Shown piece after piece: positions 38,061-48,879 of a stretch of DNA of 64,000 bases. A model generated the notes under the pieces. It did not search any database. It saw only the letters and a list, made by a program, of their open reading frames with translations, and was not told the DNA's origin. Numbering within the stretch: the stretch's first letter is position 1; every line of letters starts with the position of its first letter. The stretch is from positions 337,349 through 401,348 of the forward strand of contig NZ_WQHX01000004.1 in NCBI RefSeq assembly GCF_013035425.1. Reading direction: 5' to 3'. Origin of the DNA: Ruegeria arenilitoris. GTDB taxonomy: Bacteria; Pseudomonadota; Alphaproteobacteria; Rhodobacterales; Rhodobacteraceae. The translations under genes and the position numbers were made by a program.

Positions 38061-40205
38061 ATGGAAACGACTATCCTTTTTGCCCCTTTGGTGGGTGCCT
38101 TGCTTTGCGGGTTCGGCTGGAAATTCATTGGCGAGCAGGCTGCTATGTGGACCGCAACAGGGCTGTTGTTTTTGGCATGTTTGCTAAGCTGGATTGTGTT
38201 CCTGTCATTCGACGGCCAAACGCAGCATATTGAAATCCTGCGTTGGATTGAAAGCGGATCGCTCTCGACAAGCTGGGCAATACGCTTGGACAGGCTGACG
38301 GCAATTATGCTGATTGTGGTGACGACTGTTTCGGCGCTCGTGCATCTATACTCTTTTGGTTACATGGATCACGATCCGCAATGGCGCGAAGGCGAAAGCT
38401 ATAAGCCGCGTTTCTTTGCCTATCTGTCATTCTTTACTTTTGCGATGCTGATGCTGGTGACTGCGGACAATCTTGTCCAGATGTTCTTTGGCTGGGAAGG
38501 CGTCGGCGTGGCATCCTATCTTTTGATCGGCTTTTATTACCGCAAACCGTCAGCCAACGCAGCCGCGATGAAGGCCTTTATCGTGAACCGTGTAGGTGAC
38601 TTTGGCTTTGCGTTGGGAATATTCGCGATCTTCTTCCTGACTGACAGTATTAACTTTTCAGACGTATTCGCGTCGGCTCCTAAGCTGGCTGAGACGCAGT
38701 TGTCTTTCCTTTGGGGAGAATGGACTGCGGTCGAGGTTATCTGCGTGCTTCTGTTCATCGGTGCGATGGGAAAATCGGCACAATTGATCCTGCACACATG
38801 GTTGCCGGACGCCATGGAAGGCCCCACGCCGGTTTCTGCGCTCATCCATGCCGCGACCATGGTTACCGCCGGTGTTTTTCTGGTTTGCCGCATGTCACCG
38901 CTTATGGAGTTCGCGCCGGGTGCGACTGGATTTGTAACATTCCTAGGAGCGTCGACGGCATTCTTTGCCGCCACCGTGGGCTTGGTACAAACCGACATCA
39001 AACGCGTGATTGCGTATTCGACCTGTTCCCAGTTGGGCTACATGTTCGTGGCAGCGGGTGTCGGGATGTATTCGGCCGCGATGTTCCACTTGTTGACACA
39101 CGCCTTTTTCAAGGCGCTGCTTTTTCTCGGGGCAGGATCTGTGATCCACGCCATGCATCACGAGCAAGAGATGACCGAGTACGGCGGGTTGCGTAAGAAA
39201 ATCCCTTACACCTTCTGGGCAATGATGATCGGAACATTGGCGATCACCGGTGTTGGCATCCCGCTTACTCATATCGGTTTCGCCGGTTTTCTGTCCAAAG
39301 ATGCAATTATCGAGAGCGCGTTTGCAGGCGGAACAGGATACGCGTTCTGGATGCTGGTTATTGCGGCGGTATTCACTTCATTCTACAGCTGGCGCCTGAT
39401 TTTTCTTACGTTTTATGGGGAACCGCGAGGCGACAAGCATACTCATGAGCATGCGCATGAAAGTCCTATGACCATGTTGGTCCCGCTAGGCGCTCTGTCA
39501 TTGGGTGCGGTATTTGCCGGGATGATCTGGTACAGCAACTTCTTTGGTCATGCCGATAAGGTGGGTAAGTTTTATGGTATCCCCGTCGCCGAGGCGGCCG
39601 AACACGGCGATGTAGCTCATGCGGACTCTGGGCATGCCGATGACGACCATGGTGACAGTACGACCACCGATGAAGGCCATGATAACGACGCCGCGCATGA
39701 TAAACCGGAAGGACACAGCGGGGATCACCACTACGCTTTTGTTGGAGAACCAGGAGAAGGCGCGCTTTATATCGCACCTGACAATCATGTTCTGGACGAA
39801 GCACACGCGGTCCCCAAGTGGGTAAAGGTATCACCATTTGTCGCTATGCTGCTGGGCTTTGTGGTGGCTTACTGGTTCTACATGGTGAACACTTCACTAC
39901 CGGCGCGTCTGGCCGCGAACCAACGACCGTTGTACCTGTTCCTGTTGAACAAGTGGTATTTCGACGAAATCTACGAAGTCGTCTTTGTAAAACCCACCGT
40001 CGCTCTTGGGCGTTTCCTGTGGAAACGCGGTGACGGCAACACCATCGACGGATTCCTGAATGGAGTAGCAATGGGCGTCGTACCCTTCTTTACGCGCCTC
40101 GCGGGCAAGGCGCAGACCGGTTACATCTTTACTTACGCCTTCTGGATGGTTCTGGGCATCGCGGCTCTTGTCACCTGGATGTCGATCGGCGGAGGCGCGA
40201 ACTAA
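38061..40205 (+). CDS. nuoL: NADH-quinone oxidoreductase subunit L with His/Asp-rich loop
   Basis: The distal antiporter-like proton-pumping subunit, 714 residues. Family blocks: [17 protein letters not shown] with the conserved Glu, [40 protein letters not shown], and the long C-terminal lateral helix with its anchor. Between the core and the lateral helix lies a hydrophilic insertion with a KHTHEHAHE stretch (DNA about 39435-39465) and a second stretch with nine His and many Asp (about 39600-39735), which could bind metal ions. The stop overlaps the nuoM start (TAATG). Confidence 0.97.
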   Translation: METTILFAPLVGALLCGFGWKFIGEQAAMWTATGLLFLACLLSWIVFLSFDGQTQHIEILRWIESGSLSTSWAIRLDRLTAIMLIVVTTVSALVHLYSFGYMDHDPQWREGESYKPRFFAYLSFFTFAMLMLVTADNLVQMFFGWEGVGVASYLLIGFYYRKPSANAAAMKAFIVNRVGDFGFALGIFAIFFLTDSINFSDVFASAPKLAETQLSFLWGEWTAVEVICVLLFIGAMGKSAQLILHTWLPDAMEGPTPVSALIHAATMVTAGVFLVCRMSPLMEFAPGATGFVTFLGASTAFFAATVGLVQTDIKRVIAYSTCSQLGYMFVAAGVGMYSAAMFHLLTHAFFKALLFLGAGSVIHAMHHEQEMTEYGGLRKKIPYTFWAMMIGTLAITGVGIPLTHIGFAGFLSKDAIIESAFAGGTGYAFWMLVIAAVFTSFYSWRLIFLTFYGEPRGDKHTHEHAHESPMTMLVPLGALSLGAVFAGMIWYSNFFGHADKVGKFYGIPVAEAAEHGDVAHADSGHADDDHGDSTTTDEGHDNDAAHDKPEGHSGDHHYAFVGEPGEGALYIAPDNHVLDEAHAVPKWVKVSPFVAMLLGFVVAYWFYMVNTSLPARLAANQRPLYLFLLNKWYFDEIYEVVFVKPTVALGRFLWKRGDGNTIDGFLNGVAMGVVPFFTRLAGKAQTGYIFTYAFWMVLGIAALVTWMSIGGGAN

Positions 40206-41749
40206 TGGACAATATCCTTTCCATTGTCACGTTTATCCCAGCAATCGCAGCAGGTATTCTGGCGCTGTTCCTTCATGGCGAAGATGTGGCTGCGCAGCGA
40301 AATGCGAAATGGGTGGCTTTGGTCGCGACGACCGTGACCTTCCTGGTCTCGATCGGTATCTACACGGGCTTTGATCCGTCCAACACTGGCTTTCAGATGG
40401 TGGAAGAAGGTCAGTGGCTTATGGGCCTAAAGTACAAAATGGGCGTGGATGGTATCAGCGTTCTTTTCGTATTGCTGACCACTTTTATCATGCCGTTGAC
40501 CATTCTCGCCAGTTGGGAGGTCACAACCCGCGTCAAAGAGTACATGATTGCTTTCTTGCTATTGGAAACCCTGATGCTGGGCGTTTTCATGGCGTTGGAT
40601 CTGGTGCTGTTCTACTTGTTCTTCGAAGCGGGCCTGATCCCCATGTTCCTGATCATCGGCATATGGGGCGGGAAAGATCGTATCTATGCCAGCTTTAAAT
40701 TCTTCCTCTATACATTCCTCGGTTCGGTTCTGATGCTGGTTGCGATGGTAGCCATGTATGCAGATGCGGGTACCACTGATATCGAAGCTCTCATGAGCCA
40801 TCAGTTCTCCTCTGACGGGTTCAGTGTGCTGGGAATTTATGTAGTTGGCGGCCTGCAAACGCTGATGTTCCTGGCATTCTTTGCTTCATTTGCAGTGAAG
40901 ATGCCAATGTGGCCAGTGCACACATGGTTGCCGGACGCACACGTTCAAGCACCTACCGCCGGGTCGGTGGTGCTGGCTGCGATCCTGTTGAAAATGGGTG
41001 GCTATGGCTTTTTGCGGTTCAGCCTGCCGATGTTCCCAGTAGGGTCGGCGGTGATGACCGATCTTGTGCTATGGATGTCTGCGATTGCAGTGGTTTACAC
41101 CTCGTTGGTGGCGCTGGTGCAGGAGGATATGAAAAAGCTTATCGCTTATTCATCGGTCGCGCATATGGGTTTTGTGACCATGGGTATTTTTGCTGCGAAC
41201 CAGCAAGGGATCGATGGCGCAATCTTCCAGATGCTGAGCCATGGGTTCATTTCCGCCGCATTGTTCTTGTGCGTCGGAGTAATTTACGACCGTATGCACA
41301 CCCGCGATATCGAGGCATATGGCGGCCTGGTAATCCGGATGCCTGCCTATGCGCTGGTGTTCATGCTGTTCACCATGGCCAACGTCGGTCTGCCAGGTAC
41401 CAGCGGGTTCATCGGCGAGTTCCTGACGCTCATGGGCGCTTTTCAAGTGAATACTTGGGTAACCGCTGTAGCTGCGACCGGTGTGATTTTTTCTGCAGGA
41501 TATGCGCTGTGGCTGTACCGTCGGGTGGTGTTTGGCGATTTGATAAAGGAAAGCCTGAAATCGATCACGGATATGAGCGCGCGCGAGCGACTTGTTTTCG
41601 CACCGCTGATCATCATGACCATCCTTCTGGGCGTGTATCCTTCATTGGTGACCGATGTGATCGGGGATACGACTGCAGCGTTGATTTCGAACTATGACAC
41701 GGCCTTGGCCGCGGCTGAGGCGGCGACCCAGACGGCCGCCTCGCATTAA
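40205..41749 (+). CDS. nuoM: NADH-quinone oxidoreductase subunit M
   Basis: Antiporter-like proton-pumping subunit, 514 residues with about fourteen helices. Signatures: [21 protein letters not shown] with the conserved Glu, written here as [17 protein letters not shown], then [19 protein letters not shown] and [13 protein letters not shown]. The start overlaps the nuoL stop, and nuoN follows after 15 bases. Confidence 0.97.
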   Translation: MDNILSIVTFIPAIAAGILALFLHGEDVAAQRNAKWVALVATTVTFLVSIGIYTGFDPSNTGFQMVEEGQWLMGLKYKMGVDGISVLFVLLTTFIMPLTILASWEVTTRVKEYMIAFLLLETLMLGVFMALDLVLFYLFFEAGLIPMFLIIGIWGGKDRIYASFKFFLYTFLGSVLMLVAMVAMYADAGTTDIEALMSHQFSSDGFSVLGIYVVGGLQTLMFLAFFASFAVKMPMWPVHTWLPDAHVQAPTAGSVVLAAILLKMGGYGFLRFSLPMFPVGSAVMTDLVLWMSAIAVVYTSLVALVQEDMKKLIAYSSVAHMGFVTMGIFAANQQGIDGAIFQMLSHGFISAALFLCVGVIYDRMHTRDIEAYGGLVIRMPAYALVFMLFTMANVGLPGTSGFIGEFLTLMGAFQVNTWVTAVAATGVIFSAGYALWLYRRVVFGDLIKESLKSITDMSARERLVFAPLIIMTILLGVYPSLVTDVIGDTTAALISNYDTALAAAEAATQTAASH

Positions 41750-41764
41750 GGGAGCTTTGGAGAC

Positions 41765-43207
41765 ATGATCCAAGCTGATCTAACGATAATTTTGCCGGAA
41801 GTTGTACTTGCGGTATATGCGATGGCCGCTCTGATTGGGGCTGTTTATACCACCAAAGACGGACTAGCGCCGGCGCTTATATGGGTCACGGCCGGACTGA
41901 TGGCGGCTCTGTCTTTCTGGATCGCGACAAACGGCGACGGCACAAACATCGCGTTCAATGGCATGTTCGTAGATGACGGATTTTCCAGGTTTGCAAAGGT
42001 GGCGATTTTGTTGTCTGCCGCTGCTGTTTTGGTCATGAGTCAGGACTACATGACGCGCCGCGGTTTGCTCAGGTTCGAATACCCACTTCTGGTTGCACTG
42101 GCTGCGGTCGGTATGATGATGATGGTCAGCGCTGGCGATCTGATGTCATTGTACATGGGGCTTGAGCTGCAATCTCTGTCCCTCTACGTAGTCGCCGCGC
42201 TGCGCAGGGACAGCGCCAAATCAACTGAGGCCGGATTGAAGTACTTCGTATTGGGTGCCTTAAGCTCCGGTCTTCTGCTGTACGGGGCGTCACTGGTCTA
42301 CGGCTTTACCGGAACAACCTTGTTTTCTGGCATCATCCAAACTGTCCATCATGAAGACGTTTCAATTGGTTTGCTGTTTGGATTGATCTTTTTGATTTCT
42401 GGCCTTGCCTTCAAAGTTTCCGCTGTGCCGTTCCATATGTGGACTCCTGATGTTTATGAAGGGTCGCCGACCCCAATCACTGCCTTTTTCGCAACCGCAC
42501 CAAAAGTTGCAGCAATGGCATTGTTCGCTCGGGTTTTGCACGATGCCTTTGGGGGCGTGGTTAAAGATTGGCAGCAAGTGATTGTTCTGTTGTCCGTCCT
42601 ATCCATGCTTTTGGGTGCCGTTGCGGCGATTGGTCAGCGCGACATCAAACGCCTGATGGCGTTCTCGTCCATTGCTCACATGGGTTACGCGCTTATCGGA
42701 TTGGCGGCAGGAACGGTGTTGGGCATAAAAGCGATGTTAATGTATCTGGCCATTTACGTGACGATGAATATCGGAACCTTCGCCTTTATTCTAATGATGG
42801 AACGAGACGGGAAACCGGTCACAAACATCGACGCCTTGAAGCAATATTCCAAACGGGATCCGGGCAAAGCATTGGCGGTACTGATATTGATGTTCAGCCT
42901 GGCCGGCGTGCCGCCTATGCTGGGTTTCTTTGCAAAGTTTGGCGTTTGGCAGGCTGGTGTCGAGGCGGGGCTAATTGGCCTTGTGATAGTTTCCGCCATC
43001 GCATCGGTGATTGGCGCATTCTACTATCTGCGGATCGTTTTCTACATGTATTTCGGGTCCGATAATGACGAACCGATTGAAACCCACTCATCGCCTGTTT
43101 TGTGGGGCGCGCTGATGGGATCGGCTGCACTGATGCTTATCGGAGTTTTCTACCAGTTTGGTATTGAAGGTGCAGCGGCAGCCGCTGCGGCCACGCTTGT
43201 CAATTGA
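41765..43207 (+). CDS. nuoN: NADH-quinone oxidoreductase subunit N
   Basis: The third antiporter-like subunit and last nuo gene, 480 residues. Blocks: [20 protein letters not shown] with the conserved Glu, [21 protein letters not shown] split as [15 protein letters not shown], and [20 protein letters not shown] precedes the ATG. The operon continues into birA after 53 bases. Confidence 0.97.
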   Translation: MIQADLTIILPEVVLAVYAMAALIGAVYTTKDGLAPALIWVTAGLMAALSFWIATNGDGTNIAFNGMFVDDGFSRFAKVAILLSAAAVLVMSQDYMTRRGLLRFEYPLLVALAAVGMMMMVSAGDLMSLYMGLELQSLSLYVVAALRRDSAKSTEAGLKYFVLGALSSGLLLYGASLVYGFTGTTLFSGIIQTVHHEDVSIGLLFGLIFLISGLAFKVSAVPFHMWTPDVYEGSPTPITAFFATAPKVAAMALFARVLHDAFGGVVKDWQQVIVLLSVLSMLLGAVAAIGQRDIKRLMAFSSIAHMGYALIGLAAGTVLGIKAMLMYLAIYVTMNIGTFAFILMMERDGKPVTNIDALKQYSKRDPGKALAVLILMFSLAGVPPMLGFFAKFGVWQAGVEAGLIGLVIVSAIASVIGAFYYLRIVFYMYFGSDNDEPIETHSSPVLWGALMGSAALMLIGVFYQFGIEGAAAAAAATLVN

Positions 43208-43260
43208 ATGTTCAGCCAAGAAAGACGCAGGGCCTGGCTGTATAGCTGGGCCTTTTTGAC

Positions 43261-44010
43261 ATGAGCGATTGGCCTCAGGGATATGGTCTGCATGTTCTGC
43301 AGGAAGTTGACAGCACTCTGAACGAAGCGGCCCGAATTGCGCCTTCCGCTCAAGGCCCTGTTTGGATAATGGCACATAACCAAACTGCGGCCCGCGGTCG
43401 AAGAGGGCGCGCCTGGGCCAATCCACAAGGAAATTTGGCTGCGACTTTGTTAATGAGACCGCAAGGCAATCCGGAACAAGCCGCCTTGCGCAGCTTTGTC
43501 GCCGCTCTTGCATTGTTTGACGCTTGTGTGGCTGTAACAGGACGGGCATCTGGGTTTTCACTAAAATGGCCCAACGATGTTTTGCTGAATGGCGGAAAAC
43601 TAGCAGGCATCTTATTGGAAAGCACAGGTCAAGCGAACCAAGTGACCCATCTGGCGATCGGTATTGGAGTAAACCTGTCGCAAGCCCCCGGAGCCGATAA
43701 GGTCGAGCCTGATGCGTTGCGGCCTGTTTCTTTGCTGTCTGAAACTGGTACCAACGTTACCCCGGAAGATTTCCTGTCCGAGCTTGCCGTCGCATACGCG
43801 AAATACGAAACCCAGTTTTCTATCTATGGGTTTGAGCCGATCCGGGCTGCCTGGCTGTCTCGTGCGGCCCGCTTGGGGGAAGTTATTTCGGCGCGTACGA
43901 CGGCTTCGGAAACAGTTGGAACTTTTGAAACGGTGGACGCGGGCGGTAACCTTGTCCTAAACACCGCCAGAGGTCGCGTCAGCATACCTGCGGCGGATGT
44001 ATATTTCTGA
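43261..44010 (+). CDS. birA: Biotin--[acetyl-CoA-carboxylase] ligase
   Basis: Attaches biotin to carrier proteins such as acetyl-CoA carboxylase and the MccA encoded here. It is 249 residues, catalytic domain only: the biotinyl-AMP loop GRRGRAWANPQGNLAAT, LKWPNDVLLNGGKLAGILLE and the C-terminal SH3-like domain. It lacks the N-terminal DNA-binding domain of Escherichia coli BirA, so it is not a repressor. It lies between nuoN and coaX, a conserved arrangement in this group. Confidence 0.93.
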   Translation: MSDWPQGYGLHVLQEVDSTLNEAARIAPSAQGPVWIMAHNQTAARGRRGRAWANPQGNLAATLLMRPQGNPEQAALRSFVAALALFDACVAVTGRASGFSLKWPNDVLLNGGKLAGILLESTGQANQVTHLAIGIGVNLSQAPGADKVEPDALRPVSLLSETGTNVTPEDFLSELAVAYAKYETQFSIYGFEPIRAAWLSRAARLGEVISARTTASETVGTFETVDAGGNLVLNTARGRVSIPAADVYF

Positions 44011-44021
44011 AGGAGACGCAG

Positions 44022-44801
44022 ATGCTCTTGGCAATTGACTGCGGCAATACCAATACGGTTTTCTCGATTTGGGATGGCGAGAAGTTTCTGTGTACGCTTC
44101 GCACCTCGACCCACCATGCCCGCACTGCAGACGCCTATTTCACTTGGTATTCCACCCTTGTGAAACACTACGGTATTGAGGCTGACATCTCCGATGTGAT
44201 CATCGCGTCGACGGTTCCGCGTGTGGTTTTTAACTTGCGCGTCTTTGCCGACCGGTTCTTTGGATGCAGACCTTTGGTGGTTGGTAAGCCGGATTGCTTG
44301 TTGCCGGTAAACCCCCGGGTGGACGAGGGAACAATCCCAGGGCCAGACCGTCTTGCAAACGCTGCTGCAGCGTTTGACCGCCACGGTGGAAATGTGGTTG
44401 TGGTCGATTTTGGAACTGCCACGAACTTTGATGTCGTTGCAGCGGACGGGGCATATGTCGGCGGGATAATTGCGCCAGGGGTCAATCTAAGTCTTGAAGC
44501 CTTACATCAAGGCGCGGCAGCGTTGCCTCATATCGACATTACCAGACCTGAAAAAGTGATTGGGACCAACACTGTTGGTTGCATTCAATCCGGGGTGTAT
44601 TGGGGGTATTCCGGGCTTATTGAAGGATTGATATCGCGCATTAAAGCTGAGTTTGGGATGCCGATGAAGGTCATAGGGACAGGTGGTCTCGCGCCATTGT
44701 TTGATCAGGCCGATGTTGGCTTTGATGTGATCGAAGACGATTTGACGATGCACGGACTGACCGTGATCCATAGTTATAATAAGGATAATGGCTCAACATG
44801 A
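44022..44801 (+). CDS. coaX: Type III pantothenate kinase
   Basis: First step of coenzyme A synthesis: phosphorylates pantothenate. It is 259 residues of the ASKHA fold. Motifs: DCGNTNTVFSIWDG (phosphate 1), GPDRLANAAAAF, VVDFGTATNFDVV and GGIIAPGVNLS. AAGGAGAC is upstream of ATG 44022. The stop overlaps the rnj start (ATGA). Confidence 0.95.
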   Translation: MLLAIDCGNTNTVFSIWDGEKFLCTLRTSTHHARTADAYFTWYSTLVKHYGIEADISDVIIASTVPRVVFNLRVFADRFFGCRPLVVGKPDCLLPVNPRVDEGTIPGPDRLANAAAAFDRHGGNVVVVDFGTATNFDVVAADGAYVGGIIAPGVNLSLEALHQGAAALPHIDITRPEKVIGTNTVGCIQSGVYWGYSGLIEGLISRIKAEFGMPMKVIGTGGLAPLFDQADVGFDVIEDDLTMHGLTVIHSYNKDNGST

Positions 44802-46465
44802 GCAGTGAAAGACTGATTTATCTGCCGCTCGGCGGTGCAGGCGAAATTGGCATGAATGCATATGTCTACGGTTATGGAAAGCCGGGGCAAGAACGGCTGA
44901 TCCTAGTGGATTTGGGGGTCGCCTTTCCGGATATGGATTCTTCTCCGGGCGTTGACCTGATTTTTGCGGATATCACGTGGCTCAAAGAACGTGCGGATCA
45001 ATTGGAGGCGATATTTGTCACACATGCGCACGAAGACCACGTGGGCGCTGTAGCCTTGTGTTATGCAGATCTTGGTGTGCCAATTTACGCTCGTCCCTTC
45101 ACCGCAAATATAGCCCGGCGCAAAATGGAGGATCAGGGCCACCCGACCGAGGCAGTGCATACCGTGTCTGCTTGGCCAGAACAGACCAAGGTGGGACCAT
45201 TCAATATTGGTTTTTTACCGGTGTCGCACTCGATCCCTGAAAGCGCTGGCCTTGTAATAGACACTCCGGCTGGTCGCGTGGTTCATTCAGGTGATTTTAA
45301 GCTGGATTCGAAACCGGTCGTGGGCGAGCCGTTTGAGGAAACCCTTTGGGCTGAGGTAGCGAAACCCGGGGTAAGGGCTTTGGTCTGTGACAGCACCAAT
45401 GTGTTTTCCGACCATCCTGGTCGTTCGGAATCAGAGGTTGGTCCCGAGATCGCCAAGCTGGTTCAGGATGCTGACGGCATGGTAATCGCGACAACTTTTG
45501 CTTCGAACGTGGCACGGGTAAAAACTTTGGCCGAAGCGGGTCAGAAGGCCGGTCGATCGGTGGTGTTGCTTGGGCGCGCCATGCGACGGATGATCGAAGC
45601 CGCAACTGAGACAGGAATATTATCCGATTTTCCCCGCGTAATCAGCGCTGAAGAGGCAGCCGACGTCCCACGTCAGAATTTGATGCTTATCGTCACTGGC
45701 AGTCAGGGCGAACGAAGAGCCGCCAGTGCGCAGCTGGCCCGCGGGAAGTATCGTGGCTTGGAAGTCAAAGAGGGTGATCTGTTTCTGTTTTCCTCAAAAA
45801 CAATTCCTGGCAACGAGAAGGGTGTAATCCGCATAATCAATCAACTCAGCGAAAAAGGCGTTGATGTCGTCGACGACAGTTCTGGTCTTTACCACGTTTC
45901 AGGGCATGCAAACCGACCAGACCTTGAGAGGATTCATGCTCTTATGGACCCGCAGATGGTTATCCCTATGCACGGTGAACATCGGCATTTACGCGAACAT
46001 GCCAAGCTGGCTAAGGTTGGCGGACGGACTGGTGTTCTTGCCGTGAACGGAACCATTCTGGACCTGACTGGGAACGCACCTACAGTTGTTGATTACGTTG
46101 AAACAGGTCGAACCTATCTGGATGGTACCGTAAAAATTGGTGCTTTGGATGGCGTTGTGCGCGATCGCATCCGCATGGCGTTGAATGGCCATGTGACAGT
46201 CACAGTCATTATTGACGAGGACGACGAACCACTGGGCGAACCATGGTGCGATGCGATAGGTTTACCCGAAATCGGCGCGTCGAACGCGGCTTTGACCGAA
46301 ATACTGGAAGAGGATCTAAATCAGTTTTTGATGCGTGCTGAGGTCAAAACCTTGCGCGATGATGAAAAACTAGAGGAAGCTTTAAGGCGGATTGTTCGTC
46401 AAAGCGCGCGGGTCGAGCTTGGCAAAAAACCCGAAGTGACTGTGGTGATAAGCCGAATGAGATGA
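44798..46465 (+). CDS. rnj: Ribonuclease J
   Basis: A metallo-beta-lactamase/beta-CASP RNase with endonuclease and 5'-3' exonuclease activity, acting on rRNA ends and mRNA in Alphaproteobacteria. It is 555 residues. The zinc motif is THAHEDHVGA; further blocks are HSIPESAGLVIDT, GDFKLDSKP, CDSTNVF, and SGHANRPDLERIHALMDPQMVIPMHGEHRHL read as SGHANRPDL and PMHGEHRHL. It is the last gene of the nuo-birA-coaX-rnj run and ends 6 bases from the convergent NUDIX gene. Confidence 0.95.
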   Translation: MSSERLIYLPLGGAGEIGMNAYVYGYGKPGQERLILVDLGVAFPDMDSSPGVDLIFADITWLKERADQLEAIFVTHAHEDHVGAVALCYADLGVPIYARPFTANIARRKMEDQGHPTEAVHTVSAWPEQTKVGPFNIGFLPVSHSIPESAGLVIDTPAGRVVHSGDFKLDSKPVVGEPFEETLWAEVAKPGVRALVCDSTNVFSDHPGRSESEVGPEIAKLVQDADGMVIATTFASNVARVKTLAEAGQKAGRSVVLLGRAMRRMIEAATETGILSDFPRVISAEEAADVPRQNLMLIVTGSQGERRAASAQLARGKYRGLEVKEGDLFLFSSKTIPGNEKGVIRIINQLSEKGVDVVDDSSGLYHVSGHANRPDLERIHALMDPQMVIPMHGEHRHLREHAKLAKVGGRTGVLAVNGTILDLTGNAPTVVDYVETGRTYLDGTVKIGALDGVVRDRIRMALNGHVTVTVIIDEDDEPLGEPWCDAIGLPEIGASNAALTEILEEDLNQFLMRAEVKTLRDDEKLEEALRRIVRQSARVELGKKPEVTVVISRMR

Positions 46466-46471
46466 CGCTAT

Positions 46472-47173
46472 TCAGTCGTGTTGCGGCATCGAGAATCCTT
46501 TTAGCTGCAAAAACAGGCTAGCCTCTTCGTTATTCAAAAAGAACGGAACGCTGTCTGGTGGATTGCGGTCCTTGGCGCGTTCAGCAATCTCTGCCAGTAC
46601 GACCTCGGTTATGAACGGCAGATCAAACTCGCGCGCTTGTCGGATTTTTACCCACTGCAAATGCGATAGCTCGTCTGAGGCATGCGTAAAATCGTCAAGA
46701 TCCCCCTGAATCGCCTCGGAATCCACCAGAAAAAAACGGGCGTCGAACCGGCGCGGCCGACCTGGGGGTGTGACTGCGCGAAAAACAAACTGCAGTGCAT
46801 CGGCAGAAGGTCGAAACCCCATGTTTGCAAAGGCTTGCCAATCCTTTGGAGGTTTATCCGGCCACGAACCCGGTTGGCCGAGAACAAGGCCAGTTTCCTC
46901 CCAAAGCTCGCGAATTGCGGCAGTGGCCAGGGCATTCTCCAAGCCCTTTTCGGATCTATGGGACAATCGGTTCCGACAAATCTCCGGCAAAGGAGCCGAT
47001 AGCGGAATATCCGCATCCTCAGGGTCGACGGCACCACCTGGAAAAACGAACTTATTTGGCATAAACGCCGCAGCCGCTCCGCGTTGACCCATCAGGATCG
47101 ACGGGTCGTCGAACCGGTCCCGTAACACGATTACGGTAGAAGCATTCCGGATCGCGGATTTATCCAAACTCAT
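46472..47173 (-). CDS. NUDIX hydrolase
   Basis: A 233-residue NUDIX-fold hydrolase. The Nudix box is spread around AAIRELWEETGLVLG, which has the REx2EE core, but with a long insertion before it (VFPGGAVDPEDADIP to ALATAAIREL). This matches the group related to mammalian NUDT19/NUDT7, which hydrolyse CoA derivatives; the substrate here is inferred. The start at ATG 47173 overlaps the DUF983 stop by 4 bases, so the two genes are translationally coupled. The frame is open further upstream, to 47431, inside DUF983. Confidence 0.85.
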   Translation of the reverse strand: MSLDKSAIRNASTVIVLRDRFDDPSILMGQRGAAAAFMPNKFVFPGGAVDPEDADIPLSAPLPEICRNRLSHRSEKGLENALATAAIRELWEETGLVLGQPGSWPDKPPKDWQAFANMGFRPSADALQFVFRAVTPPGRPRRFDARFFLVDSEAIQGDLDDFTHASDELSHLQWVKIRQAREFDLPFITEVVLAEIAERAKDRNPPDSVPFFLNNEEASLFLQLKGFSMPQHD

Positions 47174-47568
47174 GCAGAGGTTCCGAACCCGTGCATCCGG
47201 CGCGCCCATTGATAGGCAACTACAACCCCTTTGAGCCGTGGAAGCAGATACAGCGACAAGGCAACACAGCCAATTGAAAAAGCGATGGCCATTGTCCACG
47301 GTTCGGGACGCCAATGTACATAAGAAATGTGCAGTGCCGGGGCAAGCAGATGGCCGACGATCAGAATCGTCAGATAAGCAGGGCCGTCGTCTGCCCGATG
47401 GTGAAACAGCTCTTGCCCGCAATGGGTGCATTCATCGCTGACCTTTAGGTAGCTGTGTAATAGTCTACCTTCACCGCAATTGGGGCATTTACCGCGAAAA
47501 CCTCGGATCAGCGCGGGGCGTGTCGGGCGGTCATCCTCGGCTGTCATGTCAATAGTGTGATCTGTCAT
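47170..47568 (-). CDS. DUF983 family zinc-ribbon membrane protein
   Basis: A 132-residue protein with an N-terminal zinc ribbon (KCPNCGEG and CTHCGQE) and two transmembrane helices (about 64-82 and 91-112). This is the DUF983 architecture, common in Alphaproteobacteria and of unknown function. It is upstream of and coupled to the NUDIX gene. The 222 bases between its start and the divergent EF-hand gene must hold both promoters; no clear motif was recognised there. Confidence 0.85.
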   Translation of the reverse strand: MTDHTIDMTAEDDRPTRPALIRGFRGKCPNCGEGRLLHSYLKVSDECTHCGQELFHHRADDGPAYLTILIVGHLLAPALHISYVHWRPEPWTMAIAFSIGCVALSLYLLPRLKGVVVAYQWARRMHGFGTSA

Positions 47569-47790
47569 AATGATACTCGCGCATTCAGTTGTTCGGGATA
47601 TTGCGCATTATCGAGCCGTTGGAAAAGGGGGTGCGTCGCTTTGCGGCGGTCGCCTCAAAATAGCATCCAGAGCCGACAACTTAAATAATGCACTTGAGAT
47701 CCCAAAAAAGTTCGACGGAAATTCATTCCTTCAGCGTTTTAAAATGTATCAACAATGGCATTGGGCCTGCAAAAGCAAAGGAAATCTGAA

Positions 47791-48258
47791 ATGAAACCTG
47801 CAACCATTATTTCAGCAATTGTTCTCTCCGCTGTGGCTGTCACCGGTACAGCTGTACTTGCTAAAGGGTCAAAAGACCGGCAACAGCCGACATTTCAAGA
47901 ACTGGATGCGAACGGGGATGGCCAAATAACACAAGCTGAAATTGATACACATCGTATGCAACGATTTACTGATGCCGATAGCAACGGCGATGGGCAGTTG
48001 AGCTTGGACGAGATGCAAGCCGCTGCGCAGGCCAAGGCTAACGACCGTGTACAGAAGATGTTCGAACGGCAGGATGCAAACAATGATGGTTTTCTCAGCA
48101 CAGATGAGTTGCCGAAACCGCGCCGTGGCGCAAAAATGTTCGAACGTATCGATGCTGATGGCAACGGTTCGATTTCGGAACAGGAATATGCGGATGCAAA
48201 AGTTAGAATGGGCCGCAAGCACAAGCGTATGCGCGACAACGACACTGACAGCAACTGA
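47791..48258 (+). CDS. Exported EF-hand calcium-binding protein
   Basis: A 155-residue protein with a signal peptide (MKPATIISAIVLSAVAVTGTAVLA) and four canonical 12-residue EF-hand loops: D39-E50, D63-E74, D95-E106 and D121-E132, each with DxNxDG or DxDGNG spacing. The C-terminus is basic then acidic (GRKHKRMRDNDTDSN). AAAGGAAA (47777-47784) places the start at ATG 47791. It is likely periplasmic. It lies 6 bases ahead of an ECF sigma factor gene, so it may be part of, or regulated by, that system. Confidence 0.88.
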   Translation: MKPATIISAIVLSAVAVTGTAVLAKGSKDRQQPTFQELDANGDGQITQAEIDTHRMQRFTDADSNGDGQLSLDEMQAAAQAKANDRVQKMFERQDANNDGFLSTDELPKPRRGAKMFERIDADGNGSISEQEYADAKVRMGRKHKRMRDNDTDSN

Positions 48259-48264
48259 TGCAGG

Positions 48265-48879
48265 ATGGAGGATCTGACCTCGCACCTGGATAGGTCGCAA
48301 GTCGGGTCCGCTATTGGACCTGAGCCCAGCGACGAGTCATTGCTGGGCCAGTTCGCCAATGGCGATGCGATGGCGGCGCGCCTTTTGACTGATCGTCTGG
48401 GGCCGCGCAGTTTTTCGGTGGCTCTTCGAATGCTAGGTAATCGATCCGAAGCCGAAGACGTAACGCAAGAAGCCATGATGCGCCTTTGGCTAATGGCACC
48501 CGAATGGGTGCCGGGGCAAGCGAAGGTCTCCACTTGGTTATACCGCGTGACTATGAATCTGTGCATCGATCTACGGCGACGAAAACGGCCTGAAACTGTT
48601 GAAAACGCTCCGGAAGTTCAGGACATCTCTGCCAGTGTTGTGGATCAGATACAAGATGAGGCACGCTCGGATGCGCTGCAGAACGCGCTTGAGCAGTTGC
48701 CAGAGCGACAGCAGCAAGCCGTGATTTTACGGCATATCGAAGAGTTGTCTAATCCCGAAATCGCCGGGATCATGGACATCTCGGTAGAGGCGGTCGAGAG
48801 TTTGACCGCAAGGGGAAAAAGATCACTCGCCACAATACTGGCCAAGCGGCGCGACGAACTGGGGTACGAAAATGGCTGA
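48265..48879 (+). CDS. ECF-type RNA polymerase sigma factor
   Basis: A 204-residue sigma-70 family protein with region 2 (AEDVTQEAMMRLWLMAPEW, WLYRVTMNLCIDLRRR) and region 4 (LPERQQQAVILRHIEELSNPEIAGIM, SVEAVESLTARGKRSLATIL); regions 1 and 3 are absent. ATG 48265 is used, though the first 20 residues are poorly conserved-looking and the start could be further in. Its 3' end overlaps the next gene by 8 bases. The two downstream membrane genes make a CnrH-YX-like regulatory arrangement. Confidence 0.9.
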   Translation: MEDLTSHLDRSQVGSAIGPEPSDESLLGQFANGDAMAARLLTDRLGPRSFSVALRMLGNRSEAEDVTQEAMMRLWLMAPEWVPGQAKVSTWLYRVTMNLCIDLRRRKRPETVENAPEVQDISASVVDQIQDEARSDALQNALEQLPERQQQAVILRHIEELSNPEIAGIMDISVEAVESLTARGKRSLATILAKRRDELGYENG

